64,000 bases of DNA from Acidocella facilis ATCC 35904 (GCF_000687875.1 NZ_JHYG01000004.1:237249-301248); one strand, 5' to 3'. Numbered from the stretch's first letter, positions 33,864 to 44,735 are shown. The notes: generated by a model not told the origin, from the letters alone. Numbers and translations are program-made.

Positions 33864-34578
33864 TACGGCCGTGATTTTATGTGCGGGGCTGGGCGAGCGG
33901 ATGCGCCCGCTCAGCGATTCCACCCCGAAGCCGCTGCTGAACCTCGCCGGGCAGCCGATCCTTGCCCACACCATGGCCCGGCTGCGCGATGCCGGGGTGC
34001 GCAAGGTGATCGTGAACGCGTTTCATCTGGCCGAGCAGATCGAGGCGTTTTTCGATCGCTATGAGGGGGTGATCGTGCGGCGCGAGGAGAGCCTGCTGGA
34101 GACCGGCGGGGCGCTGGCGGCGATGGCGGCCGAAGCGCTGCTGCCGGATGCGCCCTTCTATATTCTCAATGGCGATTCCTATTGGGTGGACGGCCCTTCG
34201 GCGGCGCTGCCGCGTCTGGCCGCCGCGTTCGATCCCAGGCGGGAGGATGCGATGCTGTTGCTGGCCCGCTCGGCCGGGACCATCGCCGAGACCCGCTTTG
34301 GCGATTTCGTCTGGGACCGTGAGGCCGGGCTGCGCCGGCGCGAGGAGCGGGAGGTTGCACCTTATCTCTACTCCGGCATCCAGATCGCCACCACGGCCCT
34401 CCTGCACAGCGACAAGGTGGAGCGGTTTTCGATGAACCGGCTCTGGGATGAGGCGCTGGCGGCCGGGCGGCTGAATGCCATCGTGCATGACGGGGTCTGG
34501 CTGCATATGACCACGCCGGAAGATATACTCCGCGCCGAGGAGCTGCTGGCGGCGCGGGAAGTGGGTAATTCCACGTGA
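33853..34578 (+). CDS. murU: nucleotidyltransferase, MurU-like (N-acetylmuramate-1-phosphate uridylyltransferase)
   Basis: 241-residue sugar-phosphate nucleotidyltransferase. Nucleotide-binding AVILCAGLGERMRPLSDSTPKPLLNLAGQP (split by its usual Gly-rich loop) at 6-35, metal/substrate motif LNGDSYWVDGP near 113 and TTPEDILRAE near the C-terminus. Genes of this type between tsaE and addB act in peptidoglycan recycling in many alphaproteobacteria, normally after the kinase gene amgK. Here amgK is absent. Substrate assignment is by family and context. Confidence 0.82.
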   Translation: MRPDTAVILCAGLGERMRPLSDSTPKPLLNLAGQPILAHTMARLRDAGVRKVIVNAFHLAEQIEAFFDRYEGVIVRREESLLETGGALAAMAAEALLPDAPFYILNGDSYWVDGPSAALPRLAAAFDPRREDAMLLLARSAGTIAETRFGDFVWDREAGLRRREEREVAPYLYSGIQIATTALLHSDKVERFSMNRLWDEALAAGRLNAIVHDGVWLHMTTPEDILRAEELLAAREVGNST

Positions 34579-37463
34579 GCTTGCGGATCGGCGCCTTTGC
34601 GCCGGAGGCCGCGTTTCTGCCGTCTCTGGCGCGGCTCTGGCTGGCGGAAGGCGGCGCGCATGAGGGGCTGATCATCCTGCCCAGCCGGCGCGCGGCGCAG
34701 GCGCTGGGGGCGGCGTTTCTGGAGGCGAATGACGGCAAGGCGCTGCTGCTGCCGCGTATCGTCGCGCTGGGCAATATCGATGAGGCCGGGCTACTGCTCT
34801 CGGCCGGGTTTTCGCTGGCCCCCGCCATCGCCCCCGCGCGGCGGCAGGCGCTGCTGGCGCGGCTGATCCTGCAGAAGCCGCAGGAGAGCGGGGCGCCGCA
34901 GAAACTCCCCGCCGCCTGGGCGCTGGCGGCGGAGTTCGCGACATTGCTGGACGAGGCTGACCATGCCGGGGTGGATCTCGCCGCCGCCCTGCCCGGGCTG
35001 GCCCCGGCGGAATTCGCGGAACATTGGCAGAAGACGCTGGAATTCCTCACCATCGTCACCCATGCCTGGCCGGCCATTCTGGAGGCCGAGGGGGTGATGA
35101 ACCCGGCGAAGCGTCTGGCGTTGCTGATCGAGGCGCAGGCGAAGGCCTGGGGGGAAAACCCGCCCGCCGGGCCGGTCTGGATGGTCGCGGCGGAAGGCAC
35201 GCCCGCCATCGCCCGCATGGCCGAGATGGTGGCGAAGCTGCCGCAGGGGCGGTTGATCCTGCCGGGGTTCGATCCGCATCTGGCACCCGCTGCCTGGGAG
35301 GGGGTGGAAGATTCGCACGCCCAGGGCGGCATCGCCCGGCTGCTGGCCGATATCGGGGCGCGGGTGGAGGAGGTTGAGGCACTGCCGGGGGCAATGCCAG
35401 GCGGGCGCGGGGCGCTGCTCTCGCGCGCCTTGCTGCCCGCCGCCGCGCTCTCCGCCTGGCAGGAGCCGGCAACGCTGGATCTGGCCGGGCTCTCCCGGCT
35501 GGAGACCGGGGATGAGGCGCAGAATGCGGTGGCGATTGCGATGATCCTGCGCGAGGCCTTGCAGATCCAGGGCCAGAGCGCGGCGTTGATCACCCCGGAC
35601 CGGGCGCTGGCGGCGCGGGTGGGGGCGGCGCTGAAGCGCTTTGGCATCATCGCCGATGACAGCGCCGGGGAGCCGCTCTCCGCCACCCCGCCGGCGGTGT
35701 ATCTGCGCCTGCTCGCCCGCGCCGCGCGCGAGGGCTACGCGCCGCTGCCGCTCCTGGCGCTGCTGAAACATCCGCTCGCCACCGGCGGCATCGCCCCGCT
35801 GGCGTTCCGCAGCATGGCCCGCAAGCTGGAGCGCCAGGCCCTGCGCGGCCCGCGCCCGCCGCCGGGGCTGGAGGGGTTGCGCTTCCGGCTGAAGGACGAG
35901 CATCAGGCGGAGCGGGATTTCCTCACCCGGCTGGAAGCGTTGCTGGCCCCTCTGGCGCTGCCGGTGGCGGTTTCGCCGGTGGCAGCGCTCACCGCCTTGA
36001 TCGAGGCCGGGGAGGCGCTGGCGGCGACGCCGGAGGAGCCCGGCCCGGCCCGGCTCTGGCTGGGCGAGGCCGGCAATGCGCTCTCCTCCCTGCTCTCCGA
36101 GAGTCTGGTGGCGCTGGCGGAGATGCCGGAGATGGACCCGGCCGATCTGCCGGAGCTGCTTGACGCGCTGATCGCCGGGCAGAGCGTGCGCAAGCCCCGG
36201 GCGAAGGATGGGCATCCGCGCATCGCCATCTGGGGCATCCAGGAGGCGGCTTTGCAAAGCGTGGATGTGGCGGTGCTGGGCGGGCTGGTGGAGGGTGTAT
36301 GGCCATCGCCGGAAGAGCCCGGCCCCTGGCTCTCCCGGCCGATGCGCCGCGCCGCCGGGCTGCCCAGCCCGGAACGTAAGATCGGCCAGGCGGCGCATGG
36401 GTTTTTCTCTCTCGCCTGCGCCTGCAAGCAGGTGGTGCTGGCGACGCCGAACCGGCGCGAACGCGCCCCGGCGGTGCCGGCGCGCTGGCTGACCCGTCTG
36501 GCCGCGATGCTGGCCGGGCAGGGGCAGAGCCTGCCCGCGCATGAGGCCGGGCTGTGGGCCGGGCAGCTCGATCTGCCGATGGAGCGCATCCGCCGGGCGA
36601 AGCCGCAGCCGCGCCCGCCCGCCCATGCCCGGCCAAAGACCTATTCCATCTCGGATATCGCGACGCTGATGGTCGATCCTTACGCGATCTATGCCCGCAA
36701 GATCCTGAAGCTCGCCCCGCTGGAGGCGCTGGATGAGGAGAGCGATGCCAGCCAGTTCGGCGATGTGGTGCATGCAGGTCTGGCGGCGTTTTTCAAAACC
36801 AGCGACATCACCGCGCCGGATGCGCCGCTGCGGCTGCGCCACGCGCTGGAGGTGGCGATGCGCCAGCAACGCCCGCGCGCCGCGCTGGCGCAATGGTGGG
36901 GGGCGCGGCTGGGGCGGATCGCCGAATGGCTGGTGGCGGAGGAGCGCGCCCGCCTGGCCGAATATGGCCCGCCCGCCGCGCAGGCGCTGGAGCAGCCGGG
37001 TGAATGGCGGATGCCGGGCGGCTTCACGCTGAAGGGCCGCGCCGACCGAATCGAGCGCGATTCGCAAGGCGGGATCAGGATTATCGACTATAAGACCGGC
37101 AATGTGCCGTCCGAAAAGCAGGTGAAAGCCGGCATCGCCCCGCAGTTGCCGCTGGAAGCGGCGATGGCGCGGCGCGGCGGCTTTGGTCCGGAATTTGAGG
37201 GTGAGGCGGTGGAGCTGCTTTATGTCGCACTCTCCGGCCGCGCGGCGGCCGGAGCGCAGAGTGCTGTGCTGAAAACGCCTGAGGCGCTGCGCGAGGTGGT
37301 CGAGCGGGCCGGTGAGCTGCCCGCACTGCTGGCGAAATTCGCACACCCGGACACGGCCTTCCTCGCCGCCCCGCATCCGGAGCGGGAAAACCGGTTCGAT
37401 GATTATGCCGGGCTGTCGCGCCGCGCCGAATGGGGCGGGGAGGATGAGAATGGGGGCGATTGA
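34575..37463 (+). CDS. addB: double-strand break repair protein AddB (alphaproteobacterial type)
   Basis: 962 residues, partner of AddA in the RecBCD-like helicase-nuclease. The N-terminal part resembles an inactivated helicase (ILPSRRAAQALGAAFL), and the C-terminal PD-(D/E)XK nuclease is visible near residue 820-840 (GRADRIERD, IRIIDYKTGNVPSEKQ). GTG start overlaps the murU stop (GTGA). It overlaps addA by 14 bases, so both are made together. Confidence 0.92.
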   Translation: MSLRIGAFAPEAAFLPSLARLWLAEGGAHEGLIILPSRRAAQALGAAFLEANDGKALLLPRIVALGNIDEAGLLLSAGFSLAPAIAPARRQALLARLILQKPQESGAPQKLPAAWALAAEFATLLDEADHAGVDLAAALPGLAPAEFAEHWQKTLEFLTIVTHAWPAILEAEGVMNPAKRLALLIEAQAKAWGENPPAGPVWMVAAEGTPAIARMAEMVAKLPQGRLILPGFDPHLAPAAWEGVEDSHAQGGIARLLADIGARVEEVEALPGAMPGGRGALLSRALLPAAALSAWQEPATLDLAGLSRLETGDEAQNAVAIAMILREALQIQGQSAALITPDRALAARVGAALKRFGIIADDSAGEPLSATPPAVYLRLLARAAREGYAPLPLLALLKHPLATGGIAPLAFRSMARKLERQALRGPRPPPGLEGLRFRLKDEHQAERDFLTRLEALLAPLALPVAVSPVAALTALIEAGEALAATPEEPGPARLWLGEAGNALSSLLSESLVALAEMPEMDPADLPELLDALIAGQSVRKPRAKDGHPRIAIWGIQEAALQSVDVAVLGGLVEGVWPSPEEPGPWLSRPMRRAAGLPSPERKIGQAAHGFFSLACACKQVVLATPNRRERAPAVPARWLTRLAAMLAGQGQSLPAHEAGLWAGQLDLPMERIRRAKPQPRPPAHARPKTYSISDIATLMVDPYAIYARKILKLAPLEALDEESDASQFGDVVHAGLAAFFKTSDITAPDAPLRLRHALEVAMRQQRPRAALAQWWGARLGRIAEWLVAEERARLAEYGPPAAQALEQPGEWRMPGGFTLKGRADRIERDSQGGIRIIDYKTGNVPSEKQVKAGIAPQLPLEAAMARRGGFGPEFEGEAVELLYVALSGRAAAGAQSAVLKTPEALREVVERAGELPALLAKFAHPDTAFLAAPHPERENRFDDYAGLSRRAEWGGEDENGGD

Positions 37464-40400
37464 GCAGGCCAACCAGGAGCAGCTGCGCGCCTCCAACCCG
37501 GCGATTTCCGCTTTCGTCGCCGCCTCCGCCGGCAGCGGCAAGACCAAGCTGCTGACCGACCGGCTGTTGCGGCTGATGCTGGCGGGCACGCCGCCGGAGC
37601 GCATTCTCTGCCTCACCTACACCAAGGCGGCGGCGGCGGAGATGCGCATCCGGCTCAATCGCCGCTTGGGCGAATGGGTGGCGCTGCCGCAGGAGAAACT
37701 GCGCGCCGCGCTGCAGGCGCTGGATGTGGCGGCGGATGCCGCCACACTCGCCCGCGCGCGGCGGCTGTTCGCGGAAGTGTTGGATCTGCCAGGGGGAATG
37801 CGGATCGAGACGATCCACGCCTTTTGCCAATCGCTATTGCGGCGCTTCCCGCTGGAGGCGCGGCTCTCGCCGCATTTCACCGTCGCGGATGACGAGGCGG
37901 CGGGCTTGCGGCTGCGCGAGGCGCGCGAGCAGGTGCTGGCCAGCCCCGCGGCGCGGGCGGCAGTGGAGGTGCTGGCGGCGGAGATCGACGAGCTGCGCTT
38001 TGCCGATCTCAGCGGCAAATTCGTGCAAGGGGCGGAAAAGGCGTTTCTGGACGCGTCGGCCCCGGCACGGTCGGCGCTGCTGCAGGCGGCGCTGGGCGCG
38101 CAGGATGAGGATGAAGATGCGCTGCTGACGGCCCTGGTTTCGCCGCCGCGTGAAAGCGTGCTGCGCGACGCCCTCAACGATGTGGCCTCACGCGGCAATG
38201 CCAGCGGCCAGAAATGGGCCTGGCCGGGGCTGGATTGGCTGGCTTTGCCGCGGCCTGAGCGGATCGCACAGCGTGAGGTCTGGGCTGGCATCTGCCTTAC
38301 CACCGCCGGTGAGCCACGCACGCTGAAAGGGTTTTGCGGCAAGAAGCTCGCCGCCGAGGAAGAGCGGATCAAGGCCGAATTCCAGAGAGAGGCCGAGCGT
38401 GTGCTGGGTTTTCAGGACCGGCTGAAGCTGATCCGGCTTTTGCGCATCAATGAAGCGCTGCTCGATATTCTCGCCCCGGTGGGGCTGGCGGAGCGGGCGG
38501 GAAAGCGTCTGGCCTCTGAGCTGTCCTATGGCGATCTCATCGCGCAGACCTCGGAGCTGCTGATTGATCCCGGTGCGGCCTGGGTGCTGTACAAGCTGGA
38601 TGGCGGCATCGAGCATCTGCTGCTGGATGAGGTGCAGGACACCGCCCCGGCGCAATGGGACATCGCCAACGCCATCGCCGCCGAGTTTTTCGCCGGTGAA
38701 GGCGCGCGGGAGGCGCGGCGCAGCATTTTCGCGGTGGGGGACCCGAAGCAGTCGATCTTCTCCTTCCAGGGCGCGGATCTGAAAAGCTTCGATGCCAACA
38801 GGGGGGCCTTCCGGCAGGCGGCGCAGCAGGCAGGGCAGGGCTGGCTGGATGGGGCGCTCTCGGTCTCTTTCCGCTCCACCGCGCCGGTGTTGGAGCTGAC
38901 CGATGCCGTGTTTGCCGAGGGCTTTGCCCGCCAGGGCGTGGTGGCGCCGGGTGAGCGGCTGCGCCATGGCGTGGCCAGGCTGGGCCAGGCCGGCGAGGTG
39001 GCGCTCTGGCCGCTGAGTGTCGCCGAAGAGGCGCAGGCGGCGCCGGACTGGCAGGTGCTGGATGAGTATCAGAGCGCTGAATCCGCTGTCGCGGCGTTGG
39101 CGCGGCAATTGGCCTCCTATATCGAGATGCGGCTGACGCAGCCTCTGCCGGCGAAAGACCGGCTGGCGCGGCCTGGGGATTTTCTGATTCTGGTGCGCTC
39201 GCGCGGGGCGATTGTCGGCGCCGTGACCTCGGAGCTGAAGGCGCGCGGCATCGAGGTGGCGGGGCTGGACCGGATGGTGCTGCCGCAGCAGCCGGCGGTG
39301 GCCGACATGCTGGCTTTGTGCGACGCGCTGCTGCTGCCCGAGGATGATCTCGCCTTCGCGCAATTCCTGGTCTCGCCTTTGGGCGGCCTGTCCGATGACA
39401 GCCTGATGGAGCTGGCGCTGGGCCGCCCCGGCTCGCTCTTGGGCGCGCTTTATGCCCGGGCCGATGAGCGCGCGGAGTGGCAGGCGCCGAAAGCCTATTT
39501 CGAGGCGCTGCGCGCCCGCGCGGATTTTGACACGCCCTTCGCACTGCTCTCTGAGGCGCTGGGGGCGCTGGGCGGGCGGGCACGGCTGCTGGCGCGCTTC
39601 GGCGCGGAGGCGGCGGAGCCGCTGGATGAGTTCCTGGCCGAGGCGCTGCAATTCTCCATCGCCGAGCCGGGCAGTCTGCAGTTGTTCGTGCAGGCGCTGC
39701 GGGCGAGCGAAACCGCGATCAAGCGCGAATCCGAGGCCGGGAGCGACGAGGTGCGGATCATGACCGTGCATGGCGCCAAGGGCTTGCAGGCGCCGATCGT
39801 GATCATGCCCGACACCACCGGCCTGCCGCAGGCCGAGGGCAGTTTGTTCTGGCTGGATGTGCCGCAGGCAGCCTACCGGCTGCCGGTGCTCTGCCCGCGC
39901 GCAGCGCTGCGCCCGGCGGTGCTGGCGAATGAGCAGGCGGCGCTGCGCCGTGCCCAGCTCGATGAATATAACCGCCTGCTCTATGTGGCGCTGACCCGGG
40001 CCGAGGATGAATTGCTGATCTGCGGGGCTGCCGGGCGGCGGGCATTGCCGGCGGAGTGCTGGTACGAGGCGGTGAAGCAGGGCTTTGAACGGCTGGGGGC
40101 GCGCGATGAGGACGGCGTGCTGCTGCATGACTGCCCGCAGAGCGCCGCGCCGGATGGCACCTCGCAGGCCCGCAGCAAGTTGCAGGCGTCGCTGCCCGCC
40201 TGGGCAGGGCGCGCGCCGGACTGGCAGGCCGCCCCCGCGCCGAAGGAAGCGCCAGGCCCGCAGCGAATCGTCCCCAGCCGGGTGGCGGATGAAACCTCGC
40301 GCGCTGCCCTCGCCATCAGCCCGCTGGCCGGGCCGCAAAGCCCGGCCTCACGCCGCGCCGCCGCCATGGCGCGCGGGGTGGCGGTGCATGCGTTGCTGCA

Positions 40401-40851
40401 GCATCTGCCCGGCGTGGCGGTGCCGGCATGGGAGGCGGCGGCTTTGGCCTATCTCACGGCGCAGCCGGAATTGGCCCCGGAGGCGGCGGAAATTTGCGCC
40501 TCCGTCCTGAAAATTCTGCATGAGCCGGCGCTGGCGCCGCTATTCGGCCCTGGTTCGGTGGCGGAAATGGAGCTGGCGGGCGTCGTTGGCGGGCGGGAAG
40601 TGGCGGGCATCGCGGACCGGGTTTTCATCGGCCCGGAGGAGATCCTCATCGCCGACTATAAGACCGACAGAAATCCCCCCTCGGACCCATCCGGAATCCC
40701 GGAAAAATATCTCGCCCAGCTCGCCGCCTATCGCGCTGTGCTGCGCCAGATCCACCCTGGCCGCCCCGTGCGCTGCCTGCTGGTCTGGACCGCGCGGGCC
40801 GCAACCATGGCGGTGCCGGAGGCGGCCTTGGATCAGGCGGGGTTGGGTTGA
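37450..40851 (+). CDS. addA: double-strand break repair helicase-nuclease AddA
   Basis: 1133-residue UvrD/SF1A helicase with a C-terminal nuclease. Walker [18 protein letters not shown] with Lys31, [15 protein letters not shown] (motif Ia), [16 protein letters not shown] (motif II), [17 protein letters not shown] (motif III), [14 protein letters not shown] (motif V), [12 protein letters not shown] (motif VI), and [15 protein letters not shown] as nuclease centre near residue 1060. ATG 37450 sits 7 bases after GGGGAGG; earlier in-frame starts lie deep in addB. Confidence 0.95.
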   Translation: MGAIEQANQEQLRASNPAISAFVAASAGSGKTKLLTDRLLRLMLAGTPPERILCLTYTKAAAAEMRIRLNRRLGEWVALPQEKLRAALQALDVAADAATLARARRLFAEVLDLPGGMRIETIHAFCQSLLRRFPLEARLSPHFTVADDEAAGLRLREAREQVLASPAARAAVEVLAAEIDELRFADLSGKFVQGAEKAFLDASAPARSALLQAALGAQDEDEDALLTALVSPPRESVLRDALNDVASRGNASGQKWAWPGLDWLALPRPERIAQREVWAGICLTTAGEPRTLKGFCGKKLAAEEERIKAEFQREAERVLGFQDRLKLIRLLRINEALLDILAPVGLAERAGKRLASELSYGDLIAQTSELLIDPGAAWVLYKLDGGIEHLLLDEVQDTAPAQWDIANAIAAEFFAGEGAREARRSIFAVGDPKQSIFSFQGADLKSFDANRGAFRQAAQQAGQGWLDGALSVSFRSTAPVLELTDAVFAEGFARQGVVAPGERLRHGVARLGQAGEVALWPLSVAEEAQAAPDWQVLDEYQSAESAVAALARQLASYIEMRLTQPLPAKDRLARPGDFLILVRSRGAIVGAVTSELKARGIEVAGLDRMVLPQQPAVADMLALCDALLLPEDDLAFAQFLVSPLGGLSDDSLMELALGRPGSLLGALYARADERAEWQAPKAYFEALRARADFDTPFALLSEALGALGGRARLLARFGAEAAEPLDEFLAEALQFSIAEPGSLQLFVQALRASETAIKRESEAGSDEVRIMTVHGAKGLQAPIVIMPDTTGLPQAEGSLFWLDVPQAAYRLPVLCPRAALRPAVLANEQAALRRAQLDEYNRLLYVALTRAEDELLICGAAGRRALPAECWYEAVKQGFERLGARDEDGVLLHDCPQSAAPDGTSQARSKLQASLPAWAGRAPDWQAAPAPKEAPGPQRIVPSRVADETSRAALAISPLAGPQSPASRRAAAMARGVAVHALLQHLPGVAVPAWEAAALAYLTAQPELAPEAAEICASVLKILHEPALAPLFGPGSVAEMELAGVVGGREVAGIADRVFIGPEEILIADYKTDRNPPSDPSGIPEKYLAQLAAYRAVLRQIHPGRPVRCLLVWTARAATMAVPEAALDQAGLG

Positions 40852-40906
40852 TCGGCATGGCAATCACCGCCATGTTACGAAAAATTCTGTTTTTGACAGG
40901 TGTATC

Positions 40907-41224
40907 ATGACCAAGGCTGTAACCGACGCAACGTTTTCGACCGATGTGCTGAAAGCCAGCACCCCGGTTCTGGTGGATTTCTGGGCCGAATGGTGCGGCC
41001 CGTGCCGGTCCATCGCCCCCTCGCTGGAGGCGCTGGCCGAGGAATATGGCGGCAAGCTGGAAGTGGTGAAGGTGAACATCGATGAGAATCCGATGACACC
41101 CACCCAGTATGGCGTGCGCGGCATCCCAACTTTGCTGATCTTCAAGGACGGCCAGGTGGCGGCCCAGCAGGTGGGGGCGGCGCCGAAATCCGTGCTCAAG
41201 GCCTGGATCGAGAAAAGCCTCTAA
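40907..41224 (+). CDS. trxA: thioredoxin
   Basis: 105-residue disulfide reductant with active site [14 protein letters not shown] (Cys30, Cys33), the cis-Pro loop [11 protein letters not shown] and a normal length. The short reading-frame extension upstream lies in the addA antisense frame and is ignored. Follows addA by 55 bases, which agrees with the usual addB-addA-trxA order. The TAA stop shares its last A with the ATG of yciA. Confidence 0.97.
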   Translation: MTKAVTDATFSTDVLKASTPVLVDFWAEWCGPCRSIAPSLEALAEEYGGKLEVVKVNIDENPMTPTQYGVRGIPTLLIFKDGQVAAQQVGAAPKSVLKAWIEKSL

Positions 41225-41616
41225 TGTCCGACCGCGAGCAGCCGCCGGCGATCATGCCGATGATCCGCACCATCGCCATGCCGGCGGATGCCAACGCCAA
41301 TGGCGATATTTTCGGCGGCTGGCTGATGAGCCAGATGGATCTCGCGGCCGGTAATCTGGCCCAGCGTACCGCCCATGGCCGCTGCGTGACCGTGGCGGTG
41401 GAGGCGATGAGCTTCATCCGCCCGGTGAAGATCGGCGATGAGGTAAGTGTTTATTGTGAGCTGCTGTCCACCGGCCGGACCTCGATGAATATCTCGGTCG
41501 AGGCCTGGCGGCGGGAGCGCGCCGAGGAGAATGACGAGCGCGTGACCAAGGCGGTGTTCCGGTTCGTGGCGATCGACTCGACGGGTCGCCCCCGGCCGCT
41601 GCCCAAGCGCGGCTAA
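41224..41616 (+). CDS. yciA: acyl-CoA thioesterase, YciA-type hotdog
   Basis: 130-residue hotdog thioesterase. RTIAMPADANANGDIFGGWLMSQMD contains the catalytic Asn/Asp region of the YciA family (ANGDIFGG), followed by VTVAVEAMSFIRPVKIGDEV and a C-terminal FRFVAIDSTGRPRPLP. Hydrolyses short to medium acyl-CoAs in relatives. Coupled to trxA (TAATG). Its TAA abuts an AAAAGTTTTTGG element. Confidence 0.9.
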   Translation: MSDREQPPAIMPMIRTIAMPADANANGDIFGGWLMSQMDLAAGNLAQRTAHGRCVTVAVEAMSFIRPVKIGDEVSVYCELLSTGRTSMNISVEAWRRERAEENDERVTKAVFRFVAIDSTGRPRPLPKRG

Positions 41617-41662
41617 AAAAAGTTTTTGGGGTTGAAGGGGCTTTTTACAAAAAGCCCCTTCG
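41615..41662 (+). repeat. AAAAGTTTTTGG-type hairpin element, copy G
   Basis: AAAAAAAGTTTTTGGGGT then the perfect hairpin GAAGGGGCTTTTT/AAAAAGCCCCTTC around ACA. Starts in the yciA stop codon. Confidence 0.78.
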
Positions 41663-41756
41663 TCTTATCTGGCCGCCGCCAAAGCCCCAGCTTGGGTATG
41701 GCGCGGAATGAAGCTAAGAGGGGGGCGGTTATTCCTTTGCACCGGAGAGCGGAGCC

Positions 41757-41951
41757 ATGAGCGTACAGACGGATTCGATCAATCATTCTGAAATTCTTCA
41801 TGTGAAAACCCGGTCCGTCTCCTGCGATGGCGGCGTTGGCCCGCTGGGCCACCCCAAAGTCTACCTGCAGATCCCGGGCAAGCAAGTCGCCTGCCCTTAT
41901 TGCTCGCGCATCTTCATCCTCGATGGTGACGGCGCGGGCGAGAGCCATTGA
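41757..41951 (+). CDS. CHCC zinc-finger domain protein
   Basis: 64 residues with the NDUFS6-like CHCC zinc-finger: VSCDGGVGPLGHPKVYLQI and VACPYCSRIF give Cys, His, Cys, Cys ligands. Bacterial relatives are often encoded singly in alphaproteobacteria; the mitochondrial homologue is a small complex I subunit. The exact bacterial role is unclear. Its TGA overlaps the TTG start of polA, so the two are coupled. Confidence 0.85.
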   Translation: MSVQTDSINHSEILHVKTRSVSCDGGVGPLGHPKVYLQIPGKQVACPYCSRIFILDGDGAGESH

Positions 41952-44653
41952 AACTCGTCCTCGTCGACGGCTCGGGTTTCATCTTCCGGGCCTTTCACGC
42001 CATCCCTGACATGCAGCGCGCCGATGGCGTGCATGTGAACGCGGTGTTCGGCTTCTGCAACATGCTGGAGCGGCTGCTGAAAAACCATGCCGGGACGCAT
42101 CTGGCGGTGATTTTCGATGCCGGGCGGCATACCTTCCGCAACCGGCTCTACGACCAGTACAAGGCCCACCGGCCCGAGCCGCCGCCGGAGCTGGTGCCGC
42201 AATTCGCGCTGATCCGCGAGGCGACCAAGGCGTTCGGCGTGCCCTCGATCGAGCTGGAGGATTGGGAGGCGGATGATCTGATCGCCGCCTATGCCAAGGC
42301 GGCCTTGGAAGCGGGCGGGGAGGCGGTGATCGTCTCGTCCGATAAAGACCTGATGCAGCTGCTGCGCCCCGGCGTGGAGATGCTGGACCCGATGAAGAAC
42401 ACGCCGATCGGCCTCGAAGAGGTTGAGAAGAAATTCGGGGTGACGCCGGACAAGGTGATCGAGGTGCAGGCGCTGATCGGCGACTCGGTGGATAACGTGC
42501 CCGGCGTGCCGGGGATTGGCCCGAAAGGGGCGGCGGCGCTGATTGGCGAGTATGGCACGCTCGAAGCCGTGCTGGAGGCCGCCCCCTCGATGAAGCCCTC
42601 GAAGCGGCGGGATGCGCTGATTGAGCATGCGCAGGCGGCAAGGATTTCGCGCGAGCTGGTGATTTTGCGCGACGATGCGCCGCTGCCGTTGCCGGTGGAC
42701 GAGCTGGGGGTGAAAGCCTGGGACGCCGCGGTGCTGCGCGCCTTCCTGGTTGAGAATAATTTCCGCTCCATCCGCACAAGGCTCGGCCTTGAAGAGGGGC
42801 ATGCGGAGGAGGTGGTGGAGGTTGAGCAGAGTGTTGCCCCCTTCGGGCCGTATCAGCCGGTTTACAAGATCGAAGCGCTGCGAGAGATTATTGCCGCCGC
42901 GCATAAAGGCGGGGTGATCGGGCTTTCGGTGCAGACGGATGATCCCTCCGGGCTGCATGGCAAGCTGGTCGGGCTGGGGCTGGCGGTGGCGGCGGGGCAG
43001 GGCGTGTATCTGCCGCTGCGCCATCACACCACGCTGGATGCCGAGCCGCAGCTGGGCTGGGATGAGGCGGCGGGTGCGCTGAATGCGCTGTTTGCCGATC
43101 CGGCCGTGCTGAAAATTTTCCATGATGCGAAATTCGCGCTGGAGGCGCTGGCGCGGGCCGGGTTGACCGCGCCTGCCCCGTTCGACGACGCGATGCTGAT
43201 TTCCTACGCCCAGGATGCGGGGAATTTCGCGCATGATTTGGCGACGCTGGCGCGGGTGCATCTCTCCCATAGCGTGAAAACCGCCGATGATGTCACCGGC
43301 ACCGGGCGCGGGCGGCTGAATTTCGCCGAGGCGCCGGTGGAGAAGGCGACCGCTCTGGGAGCGGAGGCGGCGGATGTGACGCTGCGGCTCTGGAGCCAGC
43401 TGAAGCCGGCGCTGCGGGTGCATAAATCGCTCGCTCTGTACGAGCTGCTGGAGAAGAAGCTGGTGCCGGTGCTGGCGGCGATGGAAGCCGAGGGCGTGCT
43501 GGTGGACAAGGCGGATCTCTCCGCCATGTCCATCGAGTTTGGTGAGCGCATGGGGGTGTTCGAGGCGCAGATCCATCAGCTGGCCGGGCATGAATTCAAT
43601 GTCGGCAGCCCGAAGCAGCTGGGCGAGGTGCTGTTCGAGGAGATGGGGCTCTCCGGCGGCAAGAAGGGCAAGAACGGCGCCTGGGGCACGGATTCTTCCG
43701 TGCTCGAAGGGCTGGCCGAGCAGGGGCATGAAATCGCGCAGCGCGTGATGGAGTGGCGCCAGCTCTCCAAGCTGAAATCCACCTACGCGGATGCGCTGGT
43801 CGGGCAGATCGACGAAAAAACCGCGCGTGTGCATACGAATTTCCAGATGGCGGCGACCACCACCGGGCGGCTTTCCTCCACCGATCCGAATTTGCAGAAT
43901 ATCCCGATCCGCACCGAGGAAGGGGCGCGCATCCGCAAGGCGTTTATCGCCGCACCGGGGCATAGTTTGATCTCGGCGGATTATTCGCAGATCGAGCTGC
44001 GGCTGTTGGCGCATGTGGCGGATATTCCGGCGCTGAAGGAGAGCTTTGCCACGGGCGAGGATATTCACGCCCGCACCGCCTCGGAAGTGTTCGGCGTGCC
44101 GATGGCGCAGATGGACGGGGCGACCCGGCGGCGCGCCAAGGCGATCAATTTCGGCATCATCTACGGGATTTCGGCGTTTGGGCTGGCGCGGCAGCTGGGC
44201 ATTTCCGCAGGCGAGGCCAAGAGCTATATCGATGCCTATTTCAAACGCTATCCGGAAATCCGCGCTTATATGGATGCGACGAAGGAGCAGGCGCGCACGG
44301 ATGGCTATGTGCTGACCCCGTTCGGCCGGCGCTGCTGGGTGCCCAGGATCAAGGATAAAATCCCGGCGCTGCGGGCCTATGCGGAACGCCAGGCGATCAA
44401 CGCGCCGCTGCAAGGCGGGGCCTCGGACATCATCAAGCGCGCCATGGTGAGGTTGCCGAAGGCGCTGGCGGATGCAGGGCTTTCAACGAAACTTCTGCTG
44501 CAGGTGCATGACGAATTGCTGTTCGAGACGCCGGATGGTGAGGCGGAGAAGGCGGCTTCGCTGGTGAAAGAGGTGATGCAGGGGGCGGCGACGCTGTCCG
44601 TGCCGCTGGTGGTGGAGACGGGTGTGGGCAAGAATTGGGGGAAGGCGCATTAG
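41948..44653 (+). CDS. polA: DNA polymerase I with inactivated proofreading domain
   Basis: 901 residues: 5' flap nuclease (about 1-290; LVDGSGFIFRAFHA, DWEADDLIAAYA), a 3'-5' exonuclease-like domain (about 310-500) and the polymerase (SADYSQIELRLLAHVAD, RRRAKAINFGIIYG, LQVHDELLFE). In the middle domain the four E. coli metal ligands Asp355, Glu357, Asp424 and Asp501 align to Ser, Gln, Ala and Ala (LSVQTDD, HDAKFALEAL, AEAADVTL), so proofreading should be lost. TTG start, overlapping the upstream stop (TTGA). Confidence 0.95.
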   Translation: MKLVLVDGSGFIFRAFHAIPDMQRADGVHVNAVFGFCNMLERLLKNHAGTHLAVIFDAGRHTFRNRLYDQYKAHRPEPPPELVPQFALIREATKAFGVPSIELEDWEADDLIAAYAKAALEAGGEAVIVSSDKDLMQLLRPGVEMLDPMKNTPIGLEEVEKKFGVTPDKVIEVQALIGDSVDNVPGVPGIGPKGAAALIGEYGTLEAVLEAAPSMKPSKRRDALIEHAQAARISRELVILRDDAPLPLPVDELGVKAWDAAVLRAFLVENNFRSIRTRLGLEEGHAEEVVEVEQSVAPFGPYQPVYKIEALREIIAAAHKGGVIGLSVQTDDPSGLHGKLVGLGLAVAAGQGVYLPLRHHTTLDAEPQLGWDEAAGALNALFADPAVLKIFHDAKFALEALARAGLTAPAPFDDAMLISYAQDAGNFAHDLATLARVHLSHSVKTADDVTGTGRGRLNFAEAPVEKATALGAEAADVTLRLWSQLKPALRVHKSLALYELLEKKLVPVLAAMEAEGVLVDKADLSAMSIEFGERMGVFEAQIHQLAGHEFNVGSPKQLGEVLFEEMGLSGGKKGKNGAWGTDSSVLEGLAEQGHEIAQRVMEWRQLSKLKSTYADALVGQIDEKTARVHTNFQMAATTTGRLSSTDPNLQNIPIRTEEGARIRKAFIAAPGHSLISADYSQIELRLLAHVADIPALKESFATGEDIHARTASEVFGVPMAQMDGATRRRAKAINFGIIYGISAFGLARQLGISAGEAKSYIDAYFKRYPEIRAYMDATKEQARTDGYVLTPFGRRCWVPRIKDKIPALRAYAERQAINAPLQGGASDIIKRAMVRLPKALADAGLSTKLLLQVHDELLFETPDGEAEKAASLVKEVMQGAATLSVPLVVETGVGKNWGKAH

Positions 44654-44735
44654 GTGTCCAACTATAGGTTGTTTTTTTCTCGATTTTCCGTAAACGAAAT
44701 GGCAGTTCGAGGATCATTCAACTAGGTGGATTTTT

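Noticed and set aside
34791..37616. 941-codon open frame opposite addB/addA
   Set aside because: Antisense shadow; crosses the addB-addA junction and has only Arg/Gln/Gly-rich translation.
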